Shown in pieces: positions 10,804 to 20,186 of a stretch of DNA of 52,352 nucleotides. Origin of the DNA: an uncultured Pelagibacteraceae bacterium (GTDB lineage Bacteria > Pseudomonadota > Alphaproteobacteria > Pelagibacterales > Pelagibacteraceae); contig CACEPH010000003.1 of NCBI GenBank assembly GCA_902561465.1, positions 1 through 52,352 on the forward strand. The letters are read 5' to 3'. Under the pieces are notes generated by a model, which made no database searches, was not told the DNA's origin, and was given only the letters and a program-made list of their open reading frames with translations. Positions within the stretch are counted from its first letter, which is position 1, and each line of letters starts with the position of its first letter. A program made the position numbers and the translations under genes.

Positions 10804-11262
10804 ATGTTTAATATTGCATTATATCAACCTGATATACCTCAAAACACTGCTGCAATAATTCGTTTGTGTTTCTGTTTTGGTGTAACTCTTGAAATAATAG
10901 AGCCATGTGGTTTTCGTCTTGAAGATAAAAGATTAAAAAAAGTTGCCATGGACTATTTGGATAAAAGTAAAATAATAACTTATAAATCGTATGAAAGTTT
11001 TTTGATAAAAAAAAAAAATTCTAGAGTAATACTTATGACAACAAAAGCTAAAAAGAATTATCATAATTTTAAATTTGTGACTAAAGATACTTTGCTTTTT
11101 GGAAGAGAAAGCGCTGGCGTTCCAAAGATAGTACACAAAAATTCATACGAAAGACTAAGAATACCTTTAATAAAAAAAGCTAGATCTCTTAATATTGCTA
11201 TGGCTGCAGCAATAACATTATCTGAAGCTTTGAAACAAAATATGTTTTTTAAAAATGAATAA
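10804..11262 (+). CDS. trmL: tRNA (cytidine(34)-2'-O)-methyltransferase, SPOUT family
   Basis: MFNIALYQPDIPQNTAAIIRLC, LLFGRESAGVP, LNIAMAAAITLSEAL. Confidence 0.92.
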   Translation: MFNIALYQPDIPQNTAAIIRLCFCFGVTLEIIEPCGFRLEDKRLKKVAMDYLDKSKIITYKSYESFLIKKKNSRVILMTTKAKKNYHNFKFVTKDTLLFGRESAGVPKIVHKNSYERLRIPLIKKARSLNIAMAAAITLSEALKQNMFFKNE

Positions 11263-12106
11263 AGATATTTTTTTAAAAAAAAAAATAACAAGTAGTTGGT
11301 TTTCTTTTCTGCAGGAGACTATTTGTCAGGAATTTCAAAAAATTGAAATAGATTTTGGGAAGAAAACTAAAAAAAAACCAAAATATTTTATAAAAAAAAA
11401 TTGGAAAAAATTAAAAAATCAAGGAGGAGGAACATATGCTGGAATTAAGAATGGAATTATTTTTGATAGTGTTGGTGTAAATTTTTCAGAAGTATCTGGA
11501 AAATTTCATAAAAAATTTAAATCACAAATTTTAGGAGCCAACAAAAATCCAAATTACTGGGCATCTGGCATATCTGTTGTGGCTCATATGAAAAATCCAA
11601 AAATTCCAGCTATGCATTTTAATACGAGATTTATAGTTACCTCTAAAAAATGGTTTGGAGGAGGAATGGATGCTACGCAATCTCTTGGAGACGCCTATGA
11701 AAATAGACTATTTCATAAAAATATTAAACTAATGTGTAATAGACATAATAAAAAATATTATTCAAAATATAAAAAATGGTGTGATAATTATTTTTATTTA
11801 CCTCATAGAAAAGAGACAAGAGGTATAGGAGGAATATTTTTCGATTATAAAATGGATAACTGGGAAAAAGATTTTAATTTTGTTAAAGATGTTGGTTTGT
11901 GCTTCCTAGATTGTGCCAAAACAATTATAAGAAGAAAAATGTTCTCAAAGTGGACAAAAAAACAAAAAAATATGCAGTTAGTTAAAAGAGGACGTTATGT
12001 AGAATTTAATTTATTATATGATAGGGGCACAAAATTTGGACTTAGCACAGGTGGTAATGTCGAAGCGATTTTGATGTCTTTGCCCCCTGAAGCTAAATGG
12101 GAATGA
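11255..12106 (+). CDS. hemF: Oxygen-dependent coproporphyrinogen III oxidase
   Basis: GGGTYAGIKNG, VNFSEVSGKF, WFGGGMDATQSLGD, RKETRGIGGIFFDY, EFNLLYDRGTKFGL. Confidence 0.95.
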   Translation: MNKDIFLKKKITSSWFSFLQETICQEFQKIEIDFGKKTKKKPKYFIKKNWKKLKNQGGGTYAGIKNGIIFDSVGVNFSEVSGKFHKKFKSQILGANKNPNYWASGISVVAHMKNPKIPAMHFNTRFIVTSKKWFGGGMDATQSLGDAYENRLFHKNIKLMCNRHNKKYYSKYKKWCDNYFYLPHRKETRGIGGIFFDYKMDNWEKDFNFVKDVGLCFLDCAKTIIRRKMFSKWTKKQKNMQLVKRGRYVEFNLLYDRGTKFGLSTGGNVEAILMSLPPEAKWE

Positions 12107-12109
12107 TCT

Positions 12110-12586
12110 ATGGAAAAAGAACCTATTACTAGTTTAGGACTTAAAAAATTAAAAAAAGAACTAGATGAGTTAAAAAATATTAAACGTCCTAAAATAGTTG
12201 AAGCTATCGCAGAAGCCAGAGGACATGGTGATTTGAAAGAAAATGCTGAATATCATGCTGCAAAAGAAGAACAAGCAAAAATTGAAAGCAGAGTCATTGA
12301 AATAAATGATTTAATAGCTAGAGCAAACGTTGTCGATGTAACCAAATTAGAAAAGAAAGATAATGTAATATTTGGCTCTACTGTTAGCTTAATTAATTTA
12401 GAAAATAATGAAAAGAAAACCTACAAAATAGTTGGAAAAGATGAAGCAGATATAACAAAAAATTATATCTATTTTAGATCTCCAATTGGTAAAGCTTTGA
12501 TAGGTAAAAAAAAAAAAGAATTGGTAACAGTCAACACGCCATCTGGTGAAAAAAATTTTGAAATAAAAGAAGTTGAATATATTTAA
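12110..12586 (+). CDS. greA: Transcription elongation factor GreA
   Basis: RPKIVEAIAEARGHGDLKENAEYHAAKEEQ; SPIGKALIGKKKKELVTV. Confidence 0.97.
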   Translation: MEKEPITSLGLKKLKKELDELKNIKRPKIVEAIAEARGHGDLKENAEYHAAKEEQAKIESRVIEINDLIARANVVDVTKLEKKDNVIFGSTVSLINLENNEKKTYKIVGKDEADITKNYIYFRSPIGKALIGKKKKELVTVNTPSGEKNFEIKEVEYI

Positions 12587-13881
12587 TTTTTACTAGTTTT
12601 TCCTAAAGATTTTTCAATTACCTTTTTTTCTATAATAAAGTTATTTTCAATCCATTTTTCTTCTAATGATTTAAGCTTTTTACCTAAGATTTTTCCAGCT
12701 TCGTAACCATGTTTTTTTAAATATTCTCCTGATATGGGAAATTTTGGTATTTCACAATTTTTCACAAAATTTAGTAACCTTTCAATAAGTACTATATCTA
12801 CTTTATTATTTATAAAAACTGAAAATAACAATAAATCGTTAACGTAATTTTTATTTAATAAATAAATTAATTTTTTAATATTTGCTTCGTTGTAAAACTT
12901 CTTGCTTTTAATTTTTTCAAAATTTGTTGAAATATTCTTTAATCTATTTTTAGTATTATTAGATGTTTTATACTTGTGGCAAAAATATTCATAATTATTT
13001 GATTTATCTACAATAAAAGATGATAAAATTAAATCCTTATCATACTTAGCTCTCATTTTTTTTTCTAAATTATTTATAGTTTTAAGTCTTTGGTAATATA
13101 TAAATTGGGGAAATATATTTAAAAAAATTTCTCCAAGAAGTTTATGAACAAATAAAGCATAAACATTCTTAAGTAATAAAATTTTTTTTAATTCGTCAAA
13201 TATTCTTTCGTTAGAAACTTTATTTAAACCATTAATATGTTGCTTAATCGATCTAATAGTATGCTCATCATATTCTTTTTTGCTATATTGTATAAAAAAC
13301 CTAAAATATCTTAAAATACGCAAATAATCTTCTTGTATTCTTTCTTCGGCAGACCCAATAAATTTTATTTCTCCATTTTTTAAATCCTCAATTCCATTTA
13401 ATGGATCAAAAATCCTACCTTCGATATCTGCGTATATAGCATTTATAGTAAAATCTCTCCTTAAAGCATCTTGTTCCCAGTCTGGAGTGAATTCAACCTT
13501 TGCATGCCTCCCGTCAGTGGAAACATCTTTTCTTAAACTAGTAATTTCAAATTTTTTATAGTTTAAAATTGCGGTTACAGTTCCATGTGAAATTCCTGTA
13601 TCAACAACTTTGATATTTGATTCTTCTAATCTTTTTTTAACTTCATTTGGTTCTAAAGAGGTAGCTAAATCAATATCATCTATTTTTTCGCCTAAAAGAG
13701 CTTTTCTAACACATCCTCCAACAAACCGAACATTACTTTCTTTTCCAATTTCATTAAGGCAGAAAAAAATTGTTTGAGCTTCTTTAATATTTTCCAACAC
13801 TTTAATGCTTTTGTCTGAACCAAATTTTTTATATAGAAAATGATCAGTTGTTGACAAAAAAATTTTTATTTTTTTAAGCAT
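12583..13881 (-). CDS. CCA tRNA nucleotidyltransferase / poly(A) polymerase family
   Basis: VRFVGGCVRKALLGEKIDDIDLATS, RRDFTINAIYADIEGRIFDPLNGIEDL. Confidence 0.93.
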   Translation of the reverse strand: MLKKIKIFLSTTDHFLYKKFGSDKSIKVLENIKEAQTIFFCLNEIGKESNVRFVGGCVRKALLGEKIDDIDLATSLEPNEVKKRLEESNIKVVDTGISHGTVTAILNYKKFEITSLRKDVSTDGRHAKVEFTPDWEQDALRRDFTINAIYADIEGRIFDPLNGIEDLKNGEIKFIGSAEERIQEDYLRILRYFRFFIQYSKKEYDEHTIRSIKQHINGLNKVSNERIFDELKKILLLKNVYALFVHKLLGEIFLNIFPQFIYYQRLKTINNLEKKMRAKYDKDLILSSFIVDKSNNYEYFCHKYKTSNNTKNRLKNISTNFEKIKSKKFYNEANIKKLIYLLNKNYVNDLLLFSVFINNKVDIVLIERLLNFVKNCEIPKFPISGEYLKKHGYEAGKILGKKLKSLEEKWIENNFIIEKKVIEKSLGKTSKN

Positions 13882-13885
13882 TTCT

Positions 13886-13959
13886 TGGCTGGGGCGCTAG
13901 GATTCGAACCTAGGATGGTGGTACCAAAAACCACTGCCTTACCGCTTGGCTACGCCCCA
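13886..13959 (-). tRNA. tRNA-Gln(UUG), with genome-encoded CCA
   Basis: Reverse complement TGGGGCGTAGCCAAGCGGTAAGGCAGTGGTTTTTGGTACCACCATCCTAGGTTCGAATCCTAGCGCCCCAGCCA; 7-bp acceptor stem, GTTCGAATC T-loop, anticodon loop TT-TTG-GT. Confidence 0.95.
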
Positions 13960-13993
13960 TTTTAAGTCTGAGATATATCACAAATGATTTATT

Positions 13994-14854
13994 TTATATA
14001 GTTTTTGATACGACAGACCAATACTTTGGATATTTTAGCTTTATCAATTTTTGAGCATAAATTGCATTTTTCATGTTTGAAAATATTCCAAAACAAGCAG
14101 ATCCCGAACCAGTAATTCTTGAAAAATAACAGCCATTTTGAGATTTGATGAAACTAATAATCTTTCCTATTTTTGGATAAAGTTTAACTACAGTTTTTTC
14201 CAGATCGTTATTTTCATTTTTTAAAAAATTAATTAATTGTCTATTATTTTTTACTTTAAAAAATGATGATTTTATTATGCTTTTTTTGTTATTTTGTCCA
14301 TATATTTTTTTAGTTGAACAAATAATGTTTGGATAAACTATTAAAACATTGAATCCAAACTTTTTTTTTAATCTTATTATTTTTTCTTTGTTTCCATTTA
14401 AAAAAGTATTTTTTCTTTCTAAAATAACAGGAACATCAAATCCAATTTGTCTTGCCAATTTATTTATCTTATTATTGTTTAAATTAAGTTTAATTTTTTT
14501 ATTAAAATAATTAATTAAATTTGCAGCGTTTGAAGATCCTCCTCCTAAACCTGAGCCATGGGGTATATTTTTTTTAATATGTATTTTAAAAAACTGATTT
14601 TTATCTAAATTTTTTTTTCTTAATAAATCCAATGCTTTGGTTATTGTGTTTGATTTATTATTAATACCATTTTTAAATTTTCCTGAAAAACTTATTATAT
14701 CTTTTGAACTATTTATCTTTTTTATTAATATTATGTCGTACAACTCACAATAAGTTACCAGTGAAATTATATTGTGATAACCATTTTTTAGTTTTTTTAC
14801 TACTTTTAAAAATAAATTTAACTTACAATAAGATTTGATTTTAAAACTTTTCAC
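13994..14854 (-). CDS. ispE: 4-diphosphocytidyl-2-C-methyl-D-erythritol kinase
   Basis: KSYCKLNLFLKVVKKLKNGYHNI; IPHGSGLGGGSSNAANLI; RITGSGSACFGIF. Confidence 0.94.
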   Translation of the reverse strand: MKSFKIKSYCKLNLFLKVVKKLKNGYHNIISLVTYCELYDIILIKKINSSKDIISFSGKFKNGINNKSNTITKALDLLRKKNLDKNQFFKIHIKKNIPHGSGLGGGSSNAANLINYFNKKIKLNLNNNKINKLARQIGFDVPVILERKNTFLNGNKEKIIRLKKKFGFNVLIVYPNIICSTKKIYGQNNKKSIIKSSFFKVKNNRQLINFLKNENNDLEKTVVKLYPKIGKIISFIKSQNGCYFSRITGSGSACFGIFSNMKNAIYAQKLIKLKYPKYWSVVSKTI

Positions 14855-14862
14855 TGAATTGA

Positions 14863-16581
14863 TTATAATTTTTTAGTTATTCCAAAAATTAACTTTTTGC
14901 TTATCTTGTCTCTTAGTTCCTCTTCTGTTTTTTCTAATTTTAAAATATATCTCCAGACATATCTGGCTTGAATATCTTTATTTAGCATCCACAAAACATC
15001 TGCGTAATGATCATTGATTATAGGATCAAGTGGTAACAGTTCTACGGCTTTTTGCAAAAATTTTTCTGCCTCAGTATAATTTTCTTTTGCATAATAAGCC
15101 CAGCCTAAAGAGTCAATTATATAACCATCGCCCTTTCTCATTTCGTTAGCCTTTTTTAACATTTTCAAACCCTTGTCTAAATTAATTCCTTTGTCGACCC
15201 AGGAGTACGCTAAATAATTTAACACATGAGCTTGATCAGGTAATATCTCAAGCGATTTTAATAAATCTTTTTCGGCATTATCCCAGTCACCTAGCCTTTC
15301 ATAACTCGTGCCTCTTCTATCCAATATTTTTGGAACTAAAATATGATCACTGCTAATTTTATTTAATGCTAGGGAATAATATTTAATAGATTCTTTATAG
15401 TAATCATTATCTTTATAAAAATTTGCTAATTCAAAATAATGTTCAAAATTTGGATTTGATATTAAATTAAATTCCTTTTTAAGACTATTAATTGAATATT
15501 TTTTTCCCTTTTCTTTAAGCAAGATTGATGCAATGCTTTTTGAAGCATACCAAGAATATTCTGGACCTATTGACTTAAGAGATTCGTAAATTTTTTTTGA
15601 ATTTTTATTTTTTTTTTGGTAATAATAATTTTCAGCTAGAAGCGCTTTGTTTGTTGAAAATTTGCTATTTAGAAATAAAGAAATTTTAAGATAAAAATTT
15701 GATAATTGATATTCGTTTTCGCTCGAATATAAATTTGCTAAAACATAAAAAAATTCAGCGATAGAATCCTTTGGTTCTTTGCAGTCAAAAAAATTTTTTA
15801 TTTTTTTAGTATTATCATTCAACAGAAACCCCTCAACTTCTTTCAAAAGAATATTTGAATTATATTTTTCTCTCGCATTCTTTATAATTTTTTTTGCCTC
15901 TAAATTTTTATTTTTAAATAATAAATAATGTGCTAAAAAAAAATTATATCTTGAAAAATTGTAATTTTCGTTTTCAACTATTTCTTGATAAAAATTACGT
16001 GTATCGTTTGTATCAAAATAGCATCTTAAAAAACCATTTTGTATTTTTTCTAAGTGACGATACCTTTTTGGAATTTTCCCAAGATATTTAAAACTATTAT
16101 CTTTTTCTCCTTGAGATGCTTTATTCCATGCTATAAGAACATTTCCTATAAAATCGTCAAAGAATAGATTGTATCGTGAAGTCTTATTTAATCTCTCAAA
16201 ATATTTTTCTGATTCTTTGAAATCTTTTTTTAAAAAAGAATCTAATCCTAATAAAAGATCAGCTTCAAAAAATAATTCATTTTTATTCCAGACATTTTTT
16301 GAAAAAACAATTGCTTGATCAAACTTTTCTAACAAAACAAGTGTTCTTACAAGTTCAACATTATATTTAGAATGTCTATCTTTTAACAACTGAACTTTAT
16401 TTAAATGTTTCAATGCCTCCTTATTCTGGTCATTTCCTACAAACAACATGCCCAAAAAATAGTTTGAGATATTTTCACTAGAATATTGAGTTTTGCTATC
16501 TATGGCAAAAGCTCCCGGTTGAATCAAAAATATTGTTAGCAAAAATGAAATAATATAAATTTTTTTAATTAAACATTTCAT
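14863..16581 (-). CDS. TPR-repeat protein with signal peptide
   Basis: Signal-like N-terminus IISFLLTIFLIQPGAFA; repeated TPR-like units such as ALNKISSDHILVPKILDRRGTSYERLGDWDNAEKDLLKSLEILPDQAHVLNYLAY. Confidence 0.85.
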   Translation of the reverse strand: MKCLIKKIYIISFLLTIFLIQPGAFAIDSKTQYSSENISNYFLGMLFVGNDQNKEALKHLNKVQLLKDRHSKYNVELVRTLVLLEKFDQAIVFSKNVWNKNELFFEADLLLGLDSFLKKDFKESEKYFERLNKTSRYNLFFDDFIGNVLIAWNKASQGEKDNSFKYLGKIPKRYRHLEKIQNGFLRCYFDTNDTRNFYQEIVENENYNFSRYNFFLAHYLLFKNKNLEAKKIIKNAREKYNSNILLKEVEGFLLNDNTKKIKNFFDCKEPKDSIAEFFYVLANLYSSENEYQLSNFYLKISLFLNSKFSTNKALLAENYYYQKKNKNSKKIYESLKSIGPEYSWYASKSIASILLKEKGKKYSINSLKKEFNLISNPNFEHYFELANFYKDNDYYKESIKYYSLALNKISSDHILVPKILDRRGTSYERLGDWDNAEKDLLKSLEILPDQAHVLNYLAYSWVDKGINLDKGLKMLKKANEMRKGDGYIIDSLGWAYYAKENYTEAEKFLQKAVELLPLDPIINDHYADVLWMLNKDIQARYVWRYILKLEKTEEELRDKISKKLIFGITKKL

Positions 16582-16598
16582 ATAATATACTTTATAAA

Positions 16599-17303
16599 AT
16601 GAAAAAAAATTTAAATCAAAACTTAATTAATCTAATTGAGTACTATAATTTGATTAATGCAAATTTTCTTTTAAGCAACAACCCAATAAAAAGAACAATA
16701 GAAAATACAACTGTTGCTTTTGCTGGCAATAAATCAGAAAAACTTGATAAATTAAAAAGAAAAATTCAATCTATTAAAAATTGTGATTTAAAAAAAAACG
16801 CAACCAATTTAGTTTTTGGAGATGGGAACATAAATTCAAAAATAATGCTTATAGGCGAAGGTCCGGGAGCTAACGAAGATAAAGAAGGAAAACCATTTGT
16901 GGGGAGAGCAGGAAAATTATTAGACAAAATGTTAGAAGCTATTAAATTGGATAGAACAAAAGTTTATATATCTAATGTGGTTAACTATAGACCTCCGTCA
17001 AACAGAAAACCAAGTGATGAAGAAATAGAAAGGTACTTGCCGCATTTGAAGGATCACATACAAATAATAAACCCGAAAATTTTGGTACTTTTAGGCAGCA
17101 CTGCATTGAATGCTTTAATTGGAAATGAAGTAGTTATTTCTAAAGCCAGAGGCAAATGGATACAAAAAGAAATAGGTGATACAAAACTTTGGATAATAGC
17201 TTCATTTCATCCAGCTTTTTTGATGCGCCAACCTGAACAGAAAAAATTAGCATGGTTAGACTTAAAGATGATAAGAGAAAAATCAAAAATTTTGAAAATA
17301 TAA
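16599..17303 (+). CDS. Uracil-DNA glycosylase, family 4-like
   Basis: LIGEGPGANEDKEGKPFVGRAGKLLDKML, NVVNYRPPSNRKPS, FHPAFLMRQPEQK. Confidence 0.9.
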   Translation: MKKNLNQNLINLIEYYNLINANFLLSNNPIKRTIENTTVAFAGNKSEKLDKLKRKIQSIKNCDLKKNATNLVFGDGNINSKIMLIGEGPGANEDKEGKPFVGRAGKLLDKMLEAIKLDRTKVYISNVVNYRPPSNRKPSDEEIERYLPHLKDHIQIINPKILVLLGSTALNALIGNEVVISKARGKWIQKEIGDTKLWIIASFHPAFLMRQPEQKKLAWLDLKMIREKSKILKI

Positions 17304-17307
17304 AAGA

Positions 17308-17904
17308 TTGTTGTCTGAAAATAAGAAAATAGCTGGTGTAGACGAAGTAGGACGTGGCTGTTTAGCCGGACCTGTATTTGCCGCAGCTGTAATTTTAAAT
17401 AAAGATATTAATACTAAATTTATCAAGGATTCAAAAAAAATTCCATTTGATAAAAGAATATTGATTTCAGAGTATATTAAAAAAAATTCAATTTATGCTC
17501 TTGGCTCTGCAAGCGTAGAAGAAATAGAAAAAATAAATATTTTAAATGCTTCACTTTTATCAATGAAAAGGGCTTTAAATAAATTAAAATATGAGCCTTC
17601 GGTAGCCTATATTGATGGTCTCTTTATTCCTAAAAACTTAAAAATAAAATGTAAAACGTTTATAAAAGGTGATGAAAAAGTTACTTCTATAGCCGCAGCT
17701 TCAATTCTTGCTAAAGTTTCAAGAGATCTTTTCATGATTAAATTATCTAAAAAATATCCCGAATATCGTTGGCATAAAAATTTTGGTTATGGAACAAGGG
17801 ATCATTTAATTGGGCTTAAAAAATATGGAATCACGAAACACCATAGGAAAAAATTTAAACCAATACACAACATCTTGTTCCGACAAACACGTGAAACACA
17901 ATAA
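17308..17904 (+). CDS. rnhB: Ribonuclease HII (TTG start)
   Basis: IAGVDEVGRGCLAGPVFAAAVIL; IDGLFIPK; KGDEKVTSIAAASILAKVSRD; no in-frame ATG at the N-terminus. Confidence 0.93.
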   Translation: MLSENKKIAGVDEVGRGCLAGPVFAAAVILNKDINTKFIKDSKKIPFDKRILISEYIKKNSIYALGSASVEEIEKINILNASLLSMKRALNKLKYEPSVAYIDGLFIPKNLKIKCKTFIKGDEKVTSIAAASILAKVSRDLFMIKLSKKYPEYRWHKNFGYGTRDHLIGLKKYGITKHHRKKFKPIHNILFRQTRETQ

Positions 17905-17928
17905 GATTAGTTTTTTTCTTAATAAAGT

Positions 17929-17957
17929 TTGACTGAAATATAAATTTGGAGTCTAAT
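17929..17957 (+). promoter_or_regulatory. Predicted sigma70-type promoter of ccrM
   Basis: TTGACT at 17929-17934, 17-bp spacer, TCTAAT at 17952-17957; GAGTC at 17949-17953 overlaps the -10 edge. Confidence 0.6.
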
Positions 17958-17974
17958 TCAACGTAAAGTTGAAT
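17956..17974 (+). repeat. Perfect 7-bp inverted repeat ATTCAAC-GTAAA-GTTGAAT upstream of ccrM
   Basis: Read directly from sequence; arms 17956-17962 and 17968-17974. Confidence 0.85.
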
Positions 17975-17980
17975 CTAGAT

Positions 17981-19051
17981 ATGTCTAAATTTGAAAATAA
18001 AATTATAAACGGAAATTCGTTAGAGATATTAAAAAAAATTCCTGACAAAACTTTTAATTTAATTTTTGCTGACCCGCCCTACAATTTACAAATAGGAAAA
18101 AAATTAAAAAGACCAGATGATAGTAAAGTTTACGGCGTCGATGATAAATGGGACCAATTTGAAAGTTTCAAACATTATGATGATTTCTGCAAAGATTGGC
18201 TTGGGGAATGTAAAAGAGTTTTAAAAGACAATGGTAGCATCTGGGTCATTGGATCGTATCACAATATTTTTAGGCTAGGTTTTCACTTACAAAATTTAAA
18301 CTATTGGTTATTGAACGATATAGTTTGGAGAAAAAATAATCCAATGCCGAATTTTAGAGGAACAAGATTTACTAATGCGCACGAAACTTTAATTTGGGCC
18401 TCGAAAAGCAAAAAATCAAAATACACATTTAATTATCAATCTTTGAAATGTTTAAACGATGATTTGCAAATGCGTTCAGATTGGAGTTTTCCTATATGTA
18501 GCGGAAAAGAAAGATTGAAAAAGAATGGGAAAAAAGTTCATTCTACTCAAAAACCAGAAGCCCTTTTACATAGAATTATATTAGCAACTACATATAAAGA
18601 TGATGCCATATTAGACCCATTTTTAGGCACAGGAACTACCGCAGCTGTAGCAAAGAAATTAGGTAGAAAATACTTTGGTATAGAAAAGGATAAAAAATAT
18701 TTTAAAGCTGCCAATGAAAGAATTAATAAAATTAAAGCTATTGAAGAAAGTCATTTAGATACCTTGGAAAATAATAAGTCCAAACCAAGAGTGCCTTTTG
18801 GATCATTAGTTGAATTAGGAATAATTAAGCCTGGAACTAGTATTTTTGATCAAAAGAAAAAAATTAGTGCAAAAATAATGGTGGACGGGAGTATTAAACA
18901 TAAAGAGTCAGCGGGTTCTATACATAAAGTAGCAGCTAAAATAATGGGAACTGAAAGTTACAATGGTTGGACTTACTGGTATTGTAATATTGATGGATCT
19001 ATTAAACCAATAGACAGTCTTAGACAAAGATTCCTATCTAAAAATATTTAA
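17981..19051 (+). CDS. ccrM: CcrM-type adenine-specific DNA methyltransferase (predicted GANTC)
   Basis: LIFADPPYNLQ, HSTQKPEALLHRIILATT, LDPFLGTGTTAAVAKKLGR plus the CcrM-like C-terminal domain (GSIHKVAAKIMGTESYNGWTYWY). Start at ATG 17981 preferred over TTG 17969. Confidence 0.94.
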   Translation: MSKFENKIINGNSLEILKKIPDKTFNLIFADPPYNLQIGKKLKRPDDSKVYGVDDKWDQFESFKHYDDFCKDWLGECKRVLKDNGSIWVIGSYHNIFRLGFHLQNLNYWLLNDIVWRKNNPMPNFRGTRFTNAHETLIWASKSKKSKYTFNYQSLKCLNDDLQMRSDWSFPICSGKERLKKNGKKVHSTQKPEALLHRIILATTYKDDAILDPFLGTGTTAAVAKKLGRKYFGIEKDKKYFKAANERINKIKAIEESHLDTLENNKSKPRVPFGSLVELGIIKPGTSIFDQKKKISAKIMVDGSIKHKESAGSIHKVAAKIMGTESYNGWTYWYCNIDGSIKPIDSLRQRFLSKNI

Positions 19052-19055
19052 CTTT

Positions 19056-20186
19056 TTATTGATATATTTTACCTAAGTAATTCTGAATAAAATTTTTATT
19101 TCTTACAAGACGCTTTAAAAAAAAAATTCTCAAAATTTTTAATAAAGGATTTGCAATATGAAATCCAAAATAATTAATTTTTGATCTTTTGTTAATTAGA
19201 TTGGTTCTTTCTAGCCTTTTTTTAAAATATTTATTTTGTAGATCTTTATTATTATCGGAAATTAATTTAAAAATTTCACTTGCAGCTTCGATCGACTGCG
19301 ATGCTCCTTGAGCCATTGTTGGCAAAAAAGTATAGAAAGCATCACCAATATATAGAACATTTTTGTAAATAGATTTAATTGGTTTGCTAGATGTGTATAT
19401 AGGCCATGATTTTAATTCTCCTTGAAATAAATTAACTAAATTTTTATTTTCTTTTAAAATTGAATTTTCTAAAATAACTTTTATAGAATTGTTGTCTTCT
19501 AATTTTTTTCTAATGATGCAAACTAAATTTATTTCTTTTTGTTTATTTACTGGGTACAAAACTAGATGAGCATCAGTACCCATTATTAAAGATACATTAT
19601 TACTATTAAAATTAGAAATATCTTCAACTCTAACCTGAGATCTAATAGCAATGGCTCCATGGTAATTAGGCTTAAAAAAATTTTTTTCAATAATAGATTT
19701 CGTATTAGAAAAAACTCCATCTGAAATAATTAAATAATCAACTGTATCAGTTGATCCGTCGATGAAATGTATATTAACCTTTTCATCTATTTCTTCTACT
19801 TTATTAATTTTTTTACGAAACATTAAAGAATTAGAAAACAACTTTTCTTTTAAAAAATTAATTAAAATTGATCTTTTAATAGTAGTATATTGAATATTTT
19901 CAAAATTAAATTTGGTTAAATCTAAATCACAAATTTTATTATAATTTATAGAATAAAAGTCTAGCTTTGAAGGATGATATTTGTCATTTTTATTTAGCTG
20001 GTCAAAACCAATTTTATTTAAAGTAGAAACGCTGTTAACAGATAGTTGAATGCCGTAGCCCTCTTCTAAATTTAAAACATCTTCTTTTTCATAAACAACA
20101 AATTCAAAATTAGAATTAGTTTTAAGAAGATTTGCTAAAGTAAGTCCTCCTATGCCAGCTCCAATAATAGCTATTTTTTTTTTCAT
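19056..20186 (-). CDS. FAD-dependent monooxygenase (UbiH/salicylate hydroxylase-like)
   Basis: IAIIGAGIGGLTLANLL; YIGDAFYTFLPTMAQGASQSIEAA. Confidence 0.88.
   Translation of the reverse strand: MKKKIAIIGAGIGGLTLANLLKTNSNFEFVVYEKEDVLNLEEGYGIQLSVNSVSTLNKIGFDQLNKNDKYHPSKLDFYSINYNKICDLDLTKFNFENIQYTTIKRSILINFLKEKLFSNSLMFRKKINKVEEIDEKVNIHFIDGSTDTVDYLIISDGVFSNTKSIIEKNFFKPNYHGAIAIRSQVRVEDISNFNSNNVSLIMGTDAHLVLYPVNKQKEINLVCIIRKKLEDNNSIKVILENSILKENKNLVNLFQGELKSWPIYTSSKPIKSIYKNVLYIGDAFYTFLPTMAQGASQSIEAASEIFKLISDNNKDLQNKYFKKRLERTNLINKRSKINYFGFHIANPLLKILRIFFLKRLVRNKNFIQNYLGKIYQ

Noticed and set aside
11414-11440. Strong SD-like GGAGGAGG followed by an ATG inside hemF
   Set aside because: It encodes the conserved Gly-Gly-Gly of HemF (QGGGTYAG); the ATG is out of frame and opens no credible ORF.
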